From positions 124,001 through 188,000 of the forward strand of contig NZ_JOEA01000014.1 in assembly GCF_000719115.1 (NCBI RefSeq): DNA of 64,000 bases, read 5' to 3'. The position numbers and the translations under genes were made by a program. The notes below the pieces were generated by a model. The model did no database searches, was not told the origin of the DNA, and saw only the letters and a program-made list of their open reading frames with translations. Below are positions 1 to 9,138 of the stretch, one piece after another (the stretch's first letter is position 1; every line of letters starts with the position of its first letter). This DNA is from Lentzea albidocapillata (GTDB taxonomy: Bacteria > Actinomycetota > Actinomycetes > Mycobacteriales > Pseudonocardiaceae).

Positions 1-1
1 C

Positions 2-3000
2 ACCGTGACCGTGCCGCACACCTGGCAGACCGACGGCCTCGACCACCCGATCTTCCGCAACATCGCCACCGAGGTGCAGCCGGACGACCCGCCCCGCGTG
101 CCCCGCGACGTGAACCCGACTGGTGCTTACGTCCGCGACTTCGACGTGCCCGCCGACTGGACGAAGCGCGCCACGTTCGTGCGCTTCGAGGGCGTGACGT
201 CCGGCTACTTCGTGTGGGTCAACGGCACGTACATCGGCTACGACCAGGGCGGCTACACCCCGGCCGAGTTCGACATCTCCTCCGCGCTGCGACCGGGCCA
301 CAACAAGATCGCGGTCCAGGTGCACCGTTGGAGCGCCGGTTCCTACCTCGAGGACTACGACCAGTGGCGGTACTCGGGCATCTTCCGCTCGGTGTCGCTG
401 TACTCGACGCCCGCCACGTTCATCCAGGACGTCACGCTCAGGACCGACCTCGACGCCACCTACACCGACGCGACCCTCACCGCGGACGTCGAGCTCGGCC
501 ACAAGCCCGGTGGCACCACCGGGACGCACCGCGTCACCGCCAGCCTGCGTGACTCCCGTGGCGCCGAAGTCGGTTCGGCGAGCCAGGAGACCGACGGCAG
601 CACCGCCCGTCTCACCCTGCCGGTGCGCAACCCGGCCAAGTGGACCGACGAGACGCCGAACCTCTACACCGTCGTGCTGACGCTGACCGCGCCCGACGGC
701 AAGATCACACACATCACCAGTGACACCACCGGTTTCCGCGAGATCGAGATCCGGAACAGGACGTTGCTGATCAACGGCAAGCGCGTGCTGTTCAAGGGCG
801 TCAACCGCGCGGAGACAAACCCGGACCACGGCCGGCACGTCCCGCGTGCGGCGCAGGAACGCGACGTGGCGCTGATGGAGCAGCTCAACGTCAACGCCGT
901 GCGCACCTCGCACTACCCGAGCGACCCGTACTTCTACGACCTCGCCGACAAGCACGGCATCTGGATCGGCGACGAGGTCGACATCGAGACCCACAACCAC
1001 GAGAACTGCGCCCGGTGGTGCCAGGCCAACCAGCCGGAGTGGCGCGACACGTTCCTGGATCGCCTGATCGGCATGGTCGAGCGGGACAAGAACCACCCGA
1101 GCGTCTTCCTGTGGGACACCGGCAACGAGGCGGGGCTCGGCGCGCACCACTTCGAGATGGCGAAGTGGCTCAAGGCCAACGACCCGTCGCGGCCGATCTA
1201 CCACCAGTCCAACAACCCCGACGGTGACGCGCCGTTCGCCGACATCTGGGGACCGCGCTACCCGTCGCCGGAGCGGTTCGCCGAGCAGGCGAAGAGCACG
1301 ACCAAGCCGCTGATCTTCGGCGAGTACGCCCACGCGATGGGCAACAGCCTGGGCAACTTCCGGGAGTTCTGGGACATCATCCGGGCCAACCCGCAGACCC
1401 AGGGCGGCTTCATCTGGGACTGGGCCGAGCAGAACATCAAGCAGAAGACCCGCATCGCACCGGACAGTTCCGGCAACGACATCACGGCGCTGCTGTCCGG
1501 TGCGCCCAAGCTCGTCGACGGCCACCGCGGCAAGGCGCTGTCGCTGTCCGGGCTCGACGACTTCGTCGAGGTCTACCGCGACCGCAAGCTCGACATCACC
1601 GGCACGGCGCTGACGCTCGACGCCTGGGTCAAGCCCGGCAAGTGGACCGGCCAGTTCCCCATCATCGCCAAGGGCGACCACCAGTGGACGCTCAAGATGA
1701 AGGACGAGACCACGCTCGAGTTCTTCATCCACAGCGGCACGTGGCGCGCGGTGCAGGCGAAGGTGCCCGCCGACTTCTACGGCAAGTGGCACCGGGTCAG
1801 CGGTACGTACGACGGCACCGCGCTGCGGCTGTACATCGACGGCGCCGAGGTCGGCACCCTGCCGTTCACCGGCGCGATCGACTACTCGGCAGCGGACGTG
1901 AACATCGGCCGCGACTTCGAGATGTCGTGGAACGACCCGTCGACCGTCGGCTGGATGGCTCGCGGTGAGGTCGACGACGTCCGCGTCTACGACCGGGCGT
2001 TGCCGGCCGCCGAACTCGGCGTGTCCGCCGCCCCGGCCGGCGGCGCCGTGCTGGCGCTCGACTTCGACAGCGTGCAGGAACGTGGCACCCACTTCGCCTA
2101 CGGGTCGACGCTGTCCGGTGTGGACGGTCTGATCGGCACGGACCGCAAGCCCCAGCCGGAGACCACGCAGATGGCGTGGGCACACCAGCCGATCCGGTTC
2201 GGCTACTCCGGCGGTGTGCTGTCGGTGACCAACGAACGCCAGTTCACCGGCACCGACGACCTCACCCTGCGCTGGCGCGTCACCGAAGGCTCGCGGGTGG
2301 TCAGGAGCGGTGAACAGCCGTTGCGGGTCGCCGCCGGATCGACCGCGCCGATCTCGCTGCCGGTGCCGGTCAACGACGCCGACCGGGAACGGTTCCTGAC
2401 CGTCGAAACGGTCACGTCGTCGGCGGCACCGCTGCTCCCGGCCGGGCACGTGCTCGCGCACGACCAGTTCGCACTGGGCGGCAGCCGCGTTCCCGGTCTG
2501 GACAAGGCGCCGCTCGACTGGGCCGCCGTGTTCACCCACGAGGACGCCCAGAAGGTCACCGCCACCGCGGCGGGCGCCACCTACACGGTGGACAAGAAGT
2601 CCGGTGCGCTGACGTCCATCAAGTCGTGGGGCCGCGAGCTGCTTGCCAGCGGTCCAAAGCTCGACGCGTGGCGTGCGCCGATCAGCAACGAGACCTACAC
2701 GTGGGGCCGCGCCGAGGGTGAGGACTGGCGCAAGGCCGGCCTGGACCGGCTGGAGACCACGGTGTCCGGTGTGCGGGTGGAGAAGGATGGGCACAAGACC
2801 ACCAGGATCATCGTGGACAGCAAGGTGGCCGCGCCCGGTGTGAGCGGGGCGTGGTTCGACCAGACGATGGTCTACTCGGTCGACTCGGCCGGTGTGCTGC
2901 GACTCGGGCACCGCGTGACGCCGCAGGGTTCTATGCGGACGCTGCCGTACCTGCCCCGCATCGGTGTCCAGCTGTCCGTGCCCGACCGCTACTCCGAGTT

Positions 3001-3430
3001 CTCCTGGTACGGCCGGAAGGCGGAGAGCTACGTCGACCGCAAGGACGGCACGCCGATCGGGGTGCACTCCACCTCGGTGGCCGACCAGTACGTCGAGTAC
3101 CACCGCCCGCAGGACCACGGCAACCACACCGACACCCGGTGGGCGTTGCTCACCGACGGACGCACGTCCGGTCTGCTGGTGTCGGGGGCTCGCGAGGTCA
3201 GCGTGACGCAGTACGACGACATCGAGCGCGCCGCGTACCCGTTCATGTTGCAGCGCAACAAGGGGTACTTCACGCTGCACGCCGACCACGCCGTGACAGG
3301 TGTCGGTGACACGCCGAACCCGGTGCGGCAGCGCAGCCAGGTCCGTCCTGACAGCACCTACGAGTACACGATCACCATGCGGCCGCTGACGTCGCAGGAA
3401 GCCAGGTCGGGCCTTCCGGCGGGGGCCTGA
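2..3430 (+). CDS. LacZ-type GH2 beta-galactosidase with inserted LamG domain (5' partial)
   Basis: The reading frame is already open at the left edge, so the true start lies outside the window. GH2 beta-galactosidases hydrolyse terminal beta-galactosides with retention. Counting from the GTG at 5, a sugar-binding domain (about 1-150) and an Ig-like domain precede the barrel. The acid/base is E375 in LWDTGNEAGLG and the nucleophile is E440 in FGEYAHAMGNS, both matching LacZ motifs. A LamG/concanavalin-like domain (about 490-685, starting near GNDITALLSG) is inserted between the barrel and the LacZ-like segment YGSTLSGVDG...DRKPQP. The beta-galactosidase small-chain domain fills the C-terminus. 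No signal peptide can be judged because the start is missing. The family call is firm; the substrate could be a galactan or arabinogalactan side chain rather than lactose. Confidence 0.9.
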   Translation, partial: TVTVPHTWQTDGLDHPIFRNIATEVQPDDPPRVPRDVNPTGAYVRDFDVPADWTKRATFVRFEGVTSGYFVWVNGTYIGYDQGGYTPAEFDISSALRPGHNKIAVQVHRWSAGSYLEDYDQWRYSGIFRSVSLYSTPATFIQDVTLRTDLDATYTDATLTADVELGHKPGGTTGTHRVTASLRDSRGAEVGSASQETDGSTARLTLPVRNPAKWTDETPNLYTVVLTLTAPDGKITHITSDTTGFREIEIRNRTLLINGKRVLFKGVNRAETNPDHGRHVPRAAQERDVALMEQLNVNAVRTSHYPSDPYFYDLADKHGIWIGDEVDIETHNHENCARWCQANQPEWRDTFLDRLIGMVERDKNHPSVFLWDTGNEAGLGAHHFEMAKWLKANDPSRPIYHQSNNPDGDAPFADIWGPRYPSPERFAEQAKSTTKPLIFGEYAHAMGNSLGNFREFWDIIRANPQTQGGFIWDWAEQNIKQKTRIAPDSSGNDITALLSGAPKLVDGHRGKALSLSGLDDFVEVYRDRKLDITGTALTLDAWVKPGKWTGQFPIIAKGDHQWTLKMKDETTLEFFIHSGTWRAVQAKVPADFYGKWHRVSGTYDGTALRLYIDGAEVGTLPFTGAIDYSAADVNIGRDFEMSWNDPSTVGWMARGEVDDVRVYDRALPAAELGVSAAPAGGAVLALDFDSVQERGTHFAYGSTLSGVDGLIGTDRKPQPETTQMAWAHQPIRFGYSGGVLSVTNERQFTGTDDLTLRWRVTEGSRVVRSGEQPLRVAAGSTAPISLPVPVNDADRERFLTVETVTSSAAPLLPAGHVLAHDQFALGGSRVPGLDKAPLDWAAVFTHEDAQKVTATAAGATYTVDKKSGALTSIKSWGRELLASGPKLDAWRAPISNETYTWGRAEGEDWRKAGLDRLETTVSGVRVEKDGHKTTRIIVDSKVAAPGVSGAWFDQTMVYSVDSAGVLRLGHRVTPQGSMRTLPYLPRIGVQLSVPDRYSEFSWYGRKAESYVDRKDGTPIGVHSTSVADQYVEYHRPQDHGNHTDTRWALLTDGRTSGLLVSGAREVSVTQYDDIERAAYPFMLQRNKGYFTLHADHAVTGVGDTPNPVRQRSQVRPDSTYEYTITMRPLTSQEARSGLPAGA
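2113..2125. repeat. Dispersed 13-bp palindromic motif GTCCGNTGTGGAC (first of 10 copies)
   Basis: GTCCGGTGTGGAC occurs here. Further copies, in either orientation, lie at 6991, 17032, 25527, 37477, 39685, 41644, 50462, 58974 and 63566, giving consensus GTCCGNWGTGGAC. The copies at 6991, 17032 and 41644 are GTCCACTTCGGAC, the reverse form. All lie in coding sequence, mostly as TCC-GNT-GTG-GAC, where the T-ending codon is unusual for this GC-rich DNA. Function is unknown. Confidence 0.5.
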
Positions 3431-3436
3431 CCGGTG

Positions 3437-3468
3437 GAGGTGGCCCCGGTGTTCGCCGGGGCCACCTC
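3437..3468. terminator. Bidirectional hairpin terminator
   Basis: A perfect 13-bp GC-rich stem (GAGGTGGCCCCGG pairing with CCGGGGCCACCTC) closes a 6-nt loop. It sits in the 42-bp gap between the convergent GH2 and GH16 genes. There is no long T-run, which is usual for actinobacterial terminators. It could serve both strands. Confidence 0.75.
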
Positions 3469-3472
3469 ACTT

Positions 3473-4255
3473 TCACGCCCGTGTGCGTCCGATGTAGACG
3501 TTGCGGGCCCGGTACACGGTCTCCGCGGTCGGGCCAGGGCTGCCGGACGAGCCCTCCATCTGCATGTTGATGATCACCCAGAGCCGCTTGCCGACGAAGT
3601 TCCTCGCGGTGTGCTTGGCGATCCACTTGCCGTCGAGGTAGTAGTGGATGTCGACGTCGGTGCCGTTCACCTTGGTCATCCAGGCCCGGTAGGTGTGCCA
3701 CGAGCCCGGCGACGAGACGGCGACGATCGAGCTCGACACGTCACTGGACGTCCGGAAGGTGTTGAACCAGTTCCGGTTGTCCCCCTTGAACTCCAGGATG
3801 TCGCTCTCCGGCGGCCAGCTGTTGACGCCGGTCAGCCAGAACGCGGGCCAGGTGCCGCGGGTAGACGGCGCCTGGAAGTCGCCCTTCACCTCCCAGTTCG
3901 GGAACTGGTCGTTCACCACGACGTGTTCCTTCGCGTGGATAGCGCCGGAGTGGTAGCGGATGGGCAGGTGCGGATCGGCCGTGCTGTTACCCTCGTCCCA
4001 GGAGATGCGCGTCGCCTTCACCGTCAGCACGCCGCCGGAGAGCGACACGTGGTTGTGGTCGCTGGAGCTCGCGTACATCCTGGCCGTGCCGTTGTGGTCG
4101 GAACCCCACGGGTAACGGTAGTTCCACTCCGACTCCAGCGCGCCGTAGCCGCTGAAGGAACCTGTCCCGATCACCTCTTCCCACGCCGCCGCGTTCGCGG
4201 GGGTCGTGGAAGCGGCGGTGAGGACGACGACGAGTGCGCCTGCTGCGATTCTCAT
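3473..4255 (-). CDS. Secreted GH16 endo-beta-glycanase
   Basis: GH16 enzymes cleave beta-1,3/1,4-glucans or galactans with retention. The 260-residue protein starts at ATG 4255, giving a clean signal peptide ([20 protein letters not shown], cleavage near ANAAA). An upstream in-frame start would add 12 residues and spoil the signal. The family motif E150-S-D152-I-L-E155 supplies nucleophile, assisting Asp and acid/base. The barrel motif PAFWLTGVNSWPPESDILEF lies at 137-156. There is no carbohydrate-binding module. The gene converges on the GH2 gene and follows the transporter operon on the same strand after a 74-bp palindrome-rich gap. Exact substrate (laminarin, agar or carrageenan type) cannot be told from the sequence. 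Confidence 0.85.
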   Translation of the reverse strand: MRIAAGALVVVLTAASTTPANAAAWEEVIGTGSFSGYGALESEWNYRYPWGSDHNGTARMYASSSDHNHVSLSGGVLTVKATRISWDEGNSTADPHLPIRYHSGAIHAKEHVVVNDQFPNWEVKGDFQAPSTRGTWPAFWLTGVNSWPPESDILEFKGDNRNWFNTFRTSSDVSSSIVAVSSPGSWHTYRAWMTKVNGTDVDIHYYLDGKWIAKHTARNFVGKRLWVIINMQMEGSSGSPGPTAETVYRARNVYIGRTRA

Positions 4256-4262
4256 CGCCTTA

Positions 4263-4311
4263 CTGTCCTGGACAGACTCGTTGCCGCACAACAGTTCCGT
4301 CGATTCGACGG
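4263..4311 (-). promoter_or_regulatory. Two perfect palindromes upstream of GH16
   Basis: CTGTCCTGGACAG (4263-4275) and CCGTCGATTCGACGG (4297-4311) are perfect palindromes around a central base. They lie 8-56 bp before the GH16 start, in the gap after the cupin gene. They may be operators for GH16, or hairpins that end the upstream operon. I cannot name a regulator. Confidence 0.35.
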
Positions 4312-4329
4312 ACGGTTCGATCGACGGTG

Positions 4330-5040
4330 TCAGTCGTGCGGTGAGCTGCCCTCAGCCGGGTCGTGGACGTCGAGCCGGCCGCACATCCCGAACCGCCTCG
4401 GGCCTTCCGCGCGGACCACGTGGACGTCCGCCTCCGCGAGGTGGCCGATGTCGCCGTCCCGCAACCGGTCCAACTGCTCACCGGTGCGTTCGGCCGACGC
4501 CAGCGCGCCGGTCCGCCACCGTTCCTCCCAATCGTCCAGAACGCCCTGCTTCAGCCGCACAGCCGAGCGGTAGAAGGCGTCCAGCGCCGCATCCTCGCCC
4601 GCCTCGACGCGTTGCCGCAGCTCCAGGAACCCTTCGAGGGCGAGGTCCCTGCGCCGCCGGGCGGACTCCTCGTCACCGGCCTGAGCGTGCGCGGCGTAGT
4701 TCCCGGCATCGGCCAGCACTTCGGCGGGAAAGGTGAACACCGCGTCCCCGGCCTCGGGCAGGCCGCTGTTCTGCATCACGACGATGATCCGCAGATCGCC
4801 GTCGTTGACCAGGCGGTGGATCGTGCCGGGCGTGAACCAGACGACGCCGCCCTCGCGCAGCGGCGTCTCGGCGAACCCGCGCCGGGTCAGGGTCTGGACG
4901 CTGCCCTGCCCGCCGATCACGTAGTAGCACTCCGAGCAGGCGAGGTGGACGTGCGGTGAACCACCGCACACCCCGTCCACCGTCGGCCAGTCGTACACCC
5001 GCAGGCCGGAGATGCCCACCCCGCCCGGAAACGGCGTCAC
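4330..5040 (-). CDS. Cupin-domain protein
   Basis: A small cytosolic protein (236 residues) with an N-terminal cupin barrel. SPHVHLACSE carries the two histidines and glutamate expected for metal binding, with the second cupin motif near TPGTIHRLVNDGD. A helical, Arg/Glu-rich C-terminal half follows and has no family I recognise. The GTG start at 5040 overlaps the upstream stop as GTGA, so translation is coupled. A GTG one codon earlier (5043) is possible. It is the last gene of the sugar-transport operon. A role as sugar isomerase, epimerase or sensor is plausible but not shown. Confidence 0.75.
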   Translation of the reverse strand: MTPFPGGVGISGLRVYDWPTVDGVCGGSPHVHLACSECYYVIGGQGSVQTLTRRGFAETPLREGGVVWFTPGTIHRLVNDGDLRIIVVMQNSGLPEAGDAVFTFPAEVLADAGNYAAHAQAGDEESARRRRDLALEGFLELRQRVEAGEDAALDAFYRSAVRLKQGVLDDWEERWRTGALASAERTGEQLDRLRDGDIGHLAEADVHVVRAEGPRRFGMCGRLDVHDPAEGSSPHD

Positions 5041-5903
5041 CACGGATGTTCCTCCACATAGGATTCCAGTTGCGCGGCGTCCCACTCGCCGTTGGCCACG
5101 ACGAGCCGGTAGCGCAGGTTCAGCGCGTCGCCCGGAGCCAGCTCCACCGTGTCGTGGAAGGCGAAGGACGGGTTGACCGCCGCGAACGGCGTGCTGCGCA
5201 CGAACCAGTGTGTACCCATGTTGTCCGGGTGGTCCAGGAACAGCAGCGTCGACGAGCGATCCACCTCGTCGTGCCGGCCGACGAACGCGAGCCAGCGCGC
5301 TGTCCTGCCCATCATCTCCTGCCCGGCTCCCCCGTCCGCGGCGATCACAGTGCCCTCGGTGAACGAACGCGGGCCGCGCCAGAAGAACCCGGTGTAGCCG
5401 GCGAGCTCACGCCCGTTGGTGGTCGGGCTGCCGAACACCAGCGGCTCGGCACGCAGATTCGTCAGCGTGGTGGCGAACTCCAGCGTCCACGAGTCGTCCT
5501 CGACATCGCGCACCGCCATCGAACGCGTCTCACCGACCCAGCGTTCTCCCTCCTCGGTGAACCACGACAGCCGCTCGCCGATCCGGGAACCGTCGACCTC
5601 GAACTCCTCGTGCCGCATGGTTCCGACGTTCGACAGCGCCGCGTAGCCCCGGTCACGCACGTACGTGACGCCACCCCAGAAGTTCTCCCCCGACACGTCG
5701 GTCGCGGTCATCTGCACACCCTTGTGCCAGCGGTGGTCGTGCGGCCGGAACGCCGTCACCACGTCACCGGCGAGCGTGCGCACCGGGTGCAGGTAGGGTT
5801 TCGGCCCCTCGAACGCGGGCGTGGAGGGCCGGTAGACGTACCGGAAGAGCTCGACGTCGCCCACCGACACGGTGAGCACCTCGTCGTCCTGCCGCGTGAT
5901 CAC
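5037..5903 (-). CDS. DUF6807 (PmoA-like) protein
   Basis: A 288-residue protein of the DUF6807 family, often labelled 'PmoA' although it is not a methane monooxygenase subunit. The signature HDHRWHKGVQMTATDV followed by ENFWGG is clear around residues 60-85. No signal peptide or membrane segment is seen. The GTG start at 5903 overlaps the dehydrogenase stop as GTGA, and the stop overlaps the cupin start in the same way. The family commonly sits beside Gfo/Idh/MocA dehydrogenases in carbohydrate loci, as here. Its reaction is not established; modification or cleavage of an oxidised glycoside is my inference. Confidence 0.8.
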   Translation of the reverse strand: MITRQDDEVLTVSVGDVELFRYVYRPSTPAFEGPKPYLHPVRTLAGDVVTAFRPHDHRWHKGVQMTATDVSGENFWGGVTYVRDRGYAALSNVGTMRHEEFEVDGSRIGERLSWFTEEGERWVGETRSMAVRDVEDDSWTLEFATTLTNLRAEPLVFGSPTTNGRELAGYTGFFWRGPRSFTEGTVIAADGGAGQEMMGRTARWLAFVGRHDEVDRSSTLLFLDHPDNMGTHWFVRSTPFAAVNPSFAFHDTVELAPGDALNLRYRLVVANGEWDAAQLESYVEEHPW

Positions 5904-6982
5904 CGGGTGTTCACCCACGGGGCACCGATCCCTTCCATCGTCGCGTGGAACGGGCTGTCCGGGCCGATCTGGCCTGCCTTCACCACGGTGCCGGTGAACG
6001 CGGAGGCGTAGAGCGCCGCGATGAACTCCATCGTGTTCCTGGTGTCCGCGAGGGTCACCGGTGGCGTCTCGCCGCTGTCCAGCGCGTCCAGGAACGCCGC
6101 CAGCTGGCACCGGTGACCACTGACGATCCCCGACGGCTCCTCGCGCCAGCGCGTGACGATCTCGTCGTGGCCGGGCGCGGGAGTCACGGTCCAATGCGCG
6201 TCGGTGTAGCCGTAGAGGTGCTCGACCTCGACCGTGGCGCGTTCGAAGTCGAACCTCAGCTGCGACGTCTCCCTGGGCGACAGCACTGAGTTGATCACCG
6301 AGGCGACCGTGCCGTCGGCGAAGGTCACCAGTGCCATCGAGACGTCCTCGGTCTGCACGTCCCGCGCCTGCCGGACCGCCACCGCCCGGATCTCCTGCCA
6401 GGGTCCGAGGACCGACAGCAGGAGGTCGAACTGGTGGATGCCGTGGCCCATCGTCGGGCCGCCGCCCTCGCTCTCCCACGTCCCGCGCCACGGCATGTCG
6501 AAGTAGGCGTCGCCGCGGTACCAGAGCGTGTCGCACTTGGCGACGAACGACCTGCCGAACACGCCTTCGGAGACCAGCCGCCGCAGGCGTACCGCGGCCG
6601 GCCCGAAGCGGTGCTGGAACACGGTGGCGACGCGGCCGGTCGAAGCGCGTTCGGCCGCGATCAGCGTGTCGATCTCGCTCAGCGACAACGCCGGCGGCTT
6701 CTCCACCAGCACGTTCACGTTCGCGGCGAGGCAGTCCAGCGCCACCGGCACGTGATGGCGTGGTGGCGTGCACACGTGCACGACGTCCAGTTCTTCCGCC
6801 TCCAGCAACGCGGTGGCGGTGAGGTGCACGCGCGGCACACCCCACTCCGCGGCGAACGCCGAGGCGCGATCGGCGTCCACGTCCACCACCGCCACCAGTT
6901 CGACGCGCTCGCCCATCACCCGCAACGACTCGGCGTGGGCCGCCGCGATCGCCCCCGTGCCGACGATGGCCGCCCGCCTCAC
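5900..6982 (-). CDS. Gfo/Idh/MocA-family oxidoreductase
   Basis: A 360-residue NAD(P)-dependent sugar or inositol dehydrogenase. The Rossmann motif IVGTGAIAAAH starts at residue 5. VEKPPAL carries the family EKP lysine, and GHGIHQFDLL holds the later His/Asp pair. The GTG start at 6982 overlaps the binding-protein stop as GTGA. Such enzymes oxidise or reduce a sugar hydroxyl. Placed between a sugar importer and a DUF6807 protein, it probably acts on the imported saccharide. The substrate cannot be assigned. Confidence 0.85.
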   Translation of the reverse strand: MRRAAIVGTGAIAAAHAESLRVMGERVELVAVVDVDADRASAFAAEWGVPRVHLTATALLEAEELDVVHVCTPPRHHVPVALDCLAANVNVLVEKPPALSLSEIDTLIAAERASTGRVATVFQHRFGPAAVRLRRLVSEGVFGRSFVAKCDTLWYRGDAYFDMPWRGTWESEGGGPTMGHGIHQFDLLLSVLGPWQEIRAVAVRQARDVQTEDVSMALVTFADGTVASVINSVLSPRETSQLRFDFERATVEVEHLYGYTDAHWTVTPAPGHDEIVTRWREEPSGIVSGHRCQLAAFLDALDSGETPPVTLADTRNTMEFIAALYASAFTGTVVKAGQIGPDSPFHATMEGIGAPWVNTR

Positions 6983-8289
6983 CGTGCGGCGTCCACTTCG
7001 GACTGGACTTCCCTGATGAACGCCGCCGCCGCGGTGTCGGGCGTGGTCCTGCCGAACAGGACGTCCTCGGTGTGCCGCTTGAGGATCGTGTCGAGCGTGC
7101 TGGCGCCGTTCGGCGTGATCCTCGGCGGATCGCTGACCGGAACGGTGTCGAGGTACTCCTTGGCGGCCTTGTCGGTGTCCTTGAGCTGCCCGGCGATCGC
7201 CTCGCGGATCTTCTGGTTGGCGGGCACGCCGCGTTCGGTCAGCAGGACCTTGGCCGCCTCGTCGTCGTTGGCGAGGAAGCTCACGAACGCCGCGGCCTCG
7301 GCCGGGTACTTCGACCTCGCGGACACCGACCAGAACATCGACGGCTTGTAGTAGGCGCCGGGCGAGGCGCCCTGGGTCTCGCCGGGCAGCCGCAGCAGCT
7401 TCAGCCTGGCGCCACTGGCGGCGGTCAGCGCGGTCAGCTGGGTGTTCCACCACAGGCCGAACACCGCGGTGCCGGTCGCGGTGGCCGACTGGTTCAGCCC
7501 GGCGGACGCCTTCTCGACGCTCACCGACGGCGGCGGCGCGACACCGGACTTGGACAGGTCGAGGATGTACTGCCAGTAGTCACGGGCGATCTCCTGCGGC
7601 AGCACGACCTTGGCGTCGGCGTCGAACATCGCCTTGCCCTGCTGCCGCGCCCGGATGCTCAGCCCGGCCGCGTCGTTGATGCCCGGCGACTGCACGCCGA
7701 ACACCGCGCCGCCCCCGGCCTTCGACACCTGCTCGCCGATCTTCCTCAGGTCGTCCCACGACCACTTCGTGTCGTCGGGCACCGGGATGCCGTACTTCTC
7801 CAGCAGGTCGAGGTTGACCATGATCGAGTACATGCCGAGGCCGACCGGCAGCCCGTACTGCTTGCCGGCGATCGCACCGGTCGCGAGCGCCTTCTGGTCG
7901 AAGTTCGTGGTGTCCAGGTGCTTCTTGGCCTCGTTCAGGTCGAGCAGCGCGCCACGCTCGGCGTAGGAGGCGATGTAGAGCTCGTCCATCTGCATGATGT
8001 CGGGGGCGTCGTTGGCCGCCATGGTGGTGGCGAGGCTGTCCCAGTAACCGTTCCACTCCTTGAACTCACCTTTGACGGTGATGTTCGGGTGCTTGCGCTG
8101 GAACATCTCGATGACCTGCTGGGTGCGCTTGTGCCGGTCGTCCGCGCCCCACCAGGTGAAGCGCAGCGTGACCTTCTCGGTCGTGAGGTCGGCACCCGCC
8201 TCCGTTCCGGAACCACACGCCGCCAGCATGGACGCGGTCAGCGACAGCAGGACCGCCCACGCGGTCCCTCTGCGAACACCTCTGAGCAT
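6979..8289 (-). CDS. Sugar ABC transporter substrate-binding lipoprotein (CUT1)
   Basis: A 436-residue extracellular solute-binding protein of the SBP_bac_1 type used by CUT1 importers. The signal ends in the lipobox SMLAACGSG, so the mature protein is lipid-anchored. The text FTWWGADDRHKRTQQVIEMF is typical of sugar-binding members. It is encoded after both permeases, not before them, which is less common. No MsiK-type ATPase gene is present, as is normal for actinobacterial CUT1 systems that share one ATPase. The ligand is unknown; the neighbouring enzymes suggest an oligosaccharide or oxidised sugar. Confidence 0.9.
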   Translation of the reverse strand: MLRGVRRGTAWAVLLSLTASMLAACGSGTEAGADLTTEKVTLRFTWWGADDRHKRTQQVIEMFQRKHPNITVKGEFKEWNGYWDSLATTMAANDAPDIMQMDELYIASYAERGALLDLNEAKKHLDTTNFDQKALATGAIAGKQYGLPVGLGMYSIMVNLDLLEKYGIPVPDDTKWSWDDLRKIGEQVSKAGGGAVFGVQSPGINDAAGLSIRARQQGKAMFDADAKVVLPQEIARDYWQYILDLSKSGVAPPPSVSVEKASAGLNQSATATGTAVFGLWWNTQLTALTAASGARLKLLRLPGETQGASPGAYYKPSMFWSVSARSKYPAEAAAFVSFLANDDEAAKVLLTERGVPANQKIREAIAGQLKDTDKAAKEYLDTVPVSDPPRITPNGASTLDTILKRHTEDVLFGRTTPDTAAAAFIREVQSEVDAAR

Positions 8290-8304
8290 CAGCTTTCCTT
8301 TCGG

Positions 8305-9138
8305 CTACTTGCCACCGGTCGTCGCGATCCCCTTGACGAGGTACCGCTGGCCGACGAGGAAGGCGAGGAAGATCGGTAGGAGTGACACCACGCTCATCGC
8401 GAACTGCGAGCCCCACGAGGTGGCGACCGTCGAGTCCACGAACGAGCGCAGGGCGACGGGAACCGTGTACATGTCCGGGTCCGTCAGGTAGATCAGCTGG
8501 CTGAAGAAGTCGTTCCACGTCCAGATGAACGTGAAGATCGTGGTGGTGGCGAGCGCCGGTGTCATCAACGGCAGGATGATCTGGAGGAAGATCCGCGGGT
8601 GGCCGCAGCCGTCGATGCGCGCCGCCTCGTCGAGTTCGCGCGGCAGGCCGCGGATGAACTGCACCATCAGGAAGACGAAGAACGCGTCGGTGGCGAGGAT
8701 CTTCGGCACGATCAGCGGCAGGAACGTGTTGACCCAGCCGATGTTCGAGAACAGCACGTACTGCGGCACGATGATCACGTGGATCGGCAGCATGATCGTG
8801 CCGAGCATGATGCCGAACCACCACCGCTTGCCGGTGAACTGCAGCCGGGCGAAGGCGTAGGCGGCCATCGAGCACGACACGAGGTTGCCGACGATGCAGC
8901 CGAGCACCAGGATCGCCGAGTTCAGCAGGTAGGTGCCGAACGACGGCGTGAGAGCGTTCCAGCCCTCGGTGTAGTTCTCGGTCTGGAGTCCGTCGAGGAT
9001 CAGGCCGGGACTGCGGAAGATCTCGTCGCCCGGCCGCAACGAGCTCGCGATCATCCACAGCACCGGGTACAGCATCACGAACCCGATCAGGACCAGGCCG
9101 AGATGCTTGACCGGGGTGGCGAGCCTTCTAGTCGTCAT
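8305..9138 (-). CDS. Sugar ABC transporter permease (MalG-like)
   Basis: A 277-residue inner-membrane permease with six predicted segments, the first being LGLVLIGFVMLYPVLWMIASS. The EAA loop that contacts the ATPase reads RELDEAARIDGCGHPRIF. It is the MalG-type partner of the next gene upstream and its start overlaps that gene by 11 bp. It is followed after 15 bp by the binding lipoprotein. Confidence 0.9.
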   Translation of the reverse strand: MTTRRLATPVKHLGLVLIGFVMLYPVLWMIASSLRPGDEIFRSPGLILDGLQTENYTEGWNALTPSFGTYLLNSAILVLGCIVGNLVSCSMAAYAFARLQFTGKRWWFGIMLGTIMLPIHVIIVPQYVLFSNIGWVNTFLPLIVPKILATDAFFVFLMVQFIRGLPRELDEAARIDGCGHPRIFLQIILPLMTPALATTTIFTFIWTWNDFFSQLIYLTDPDMYTVPVALRSFVDSTVATSWGSQFAMSVVSLLPIFLAFLVGQRYLVKGIATTGGK

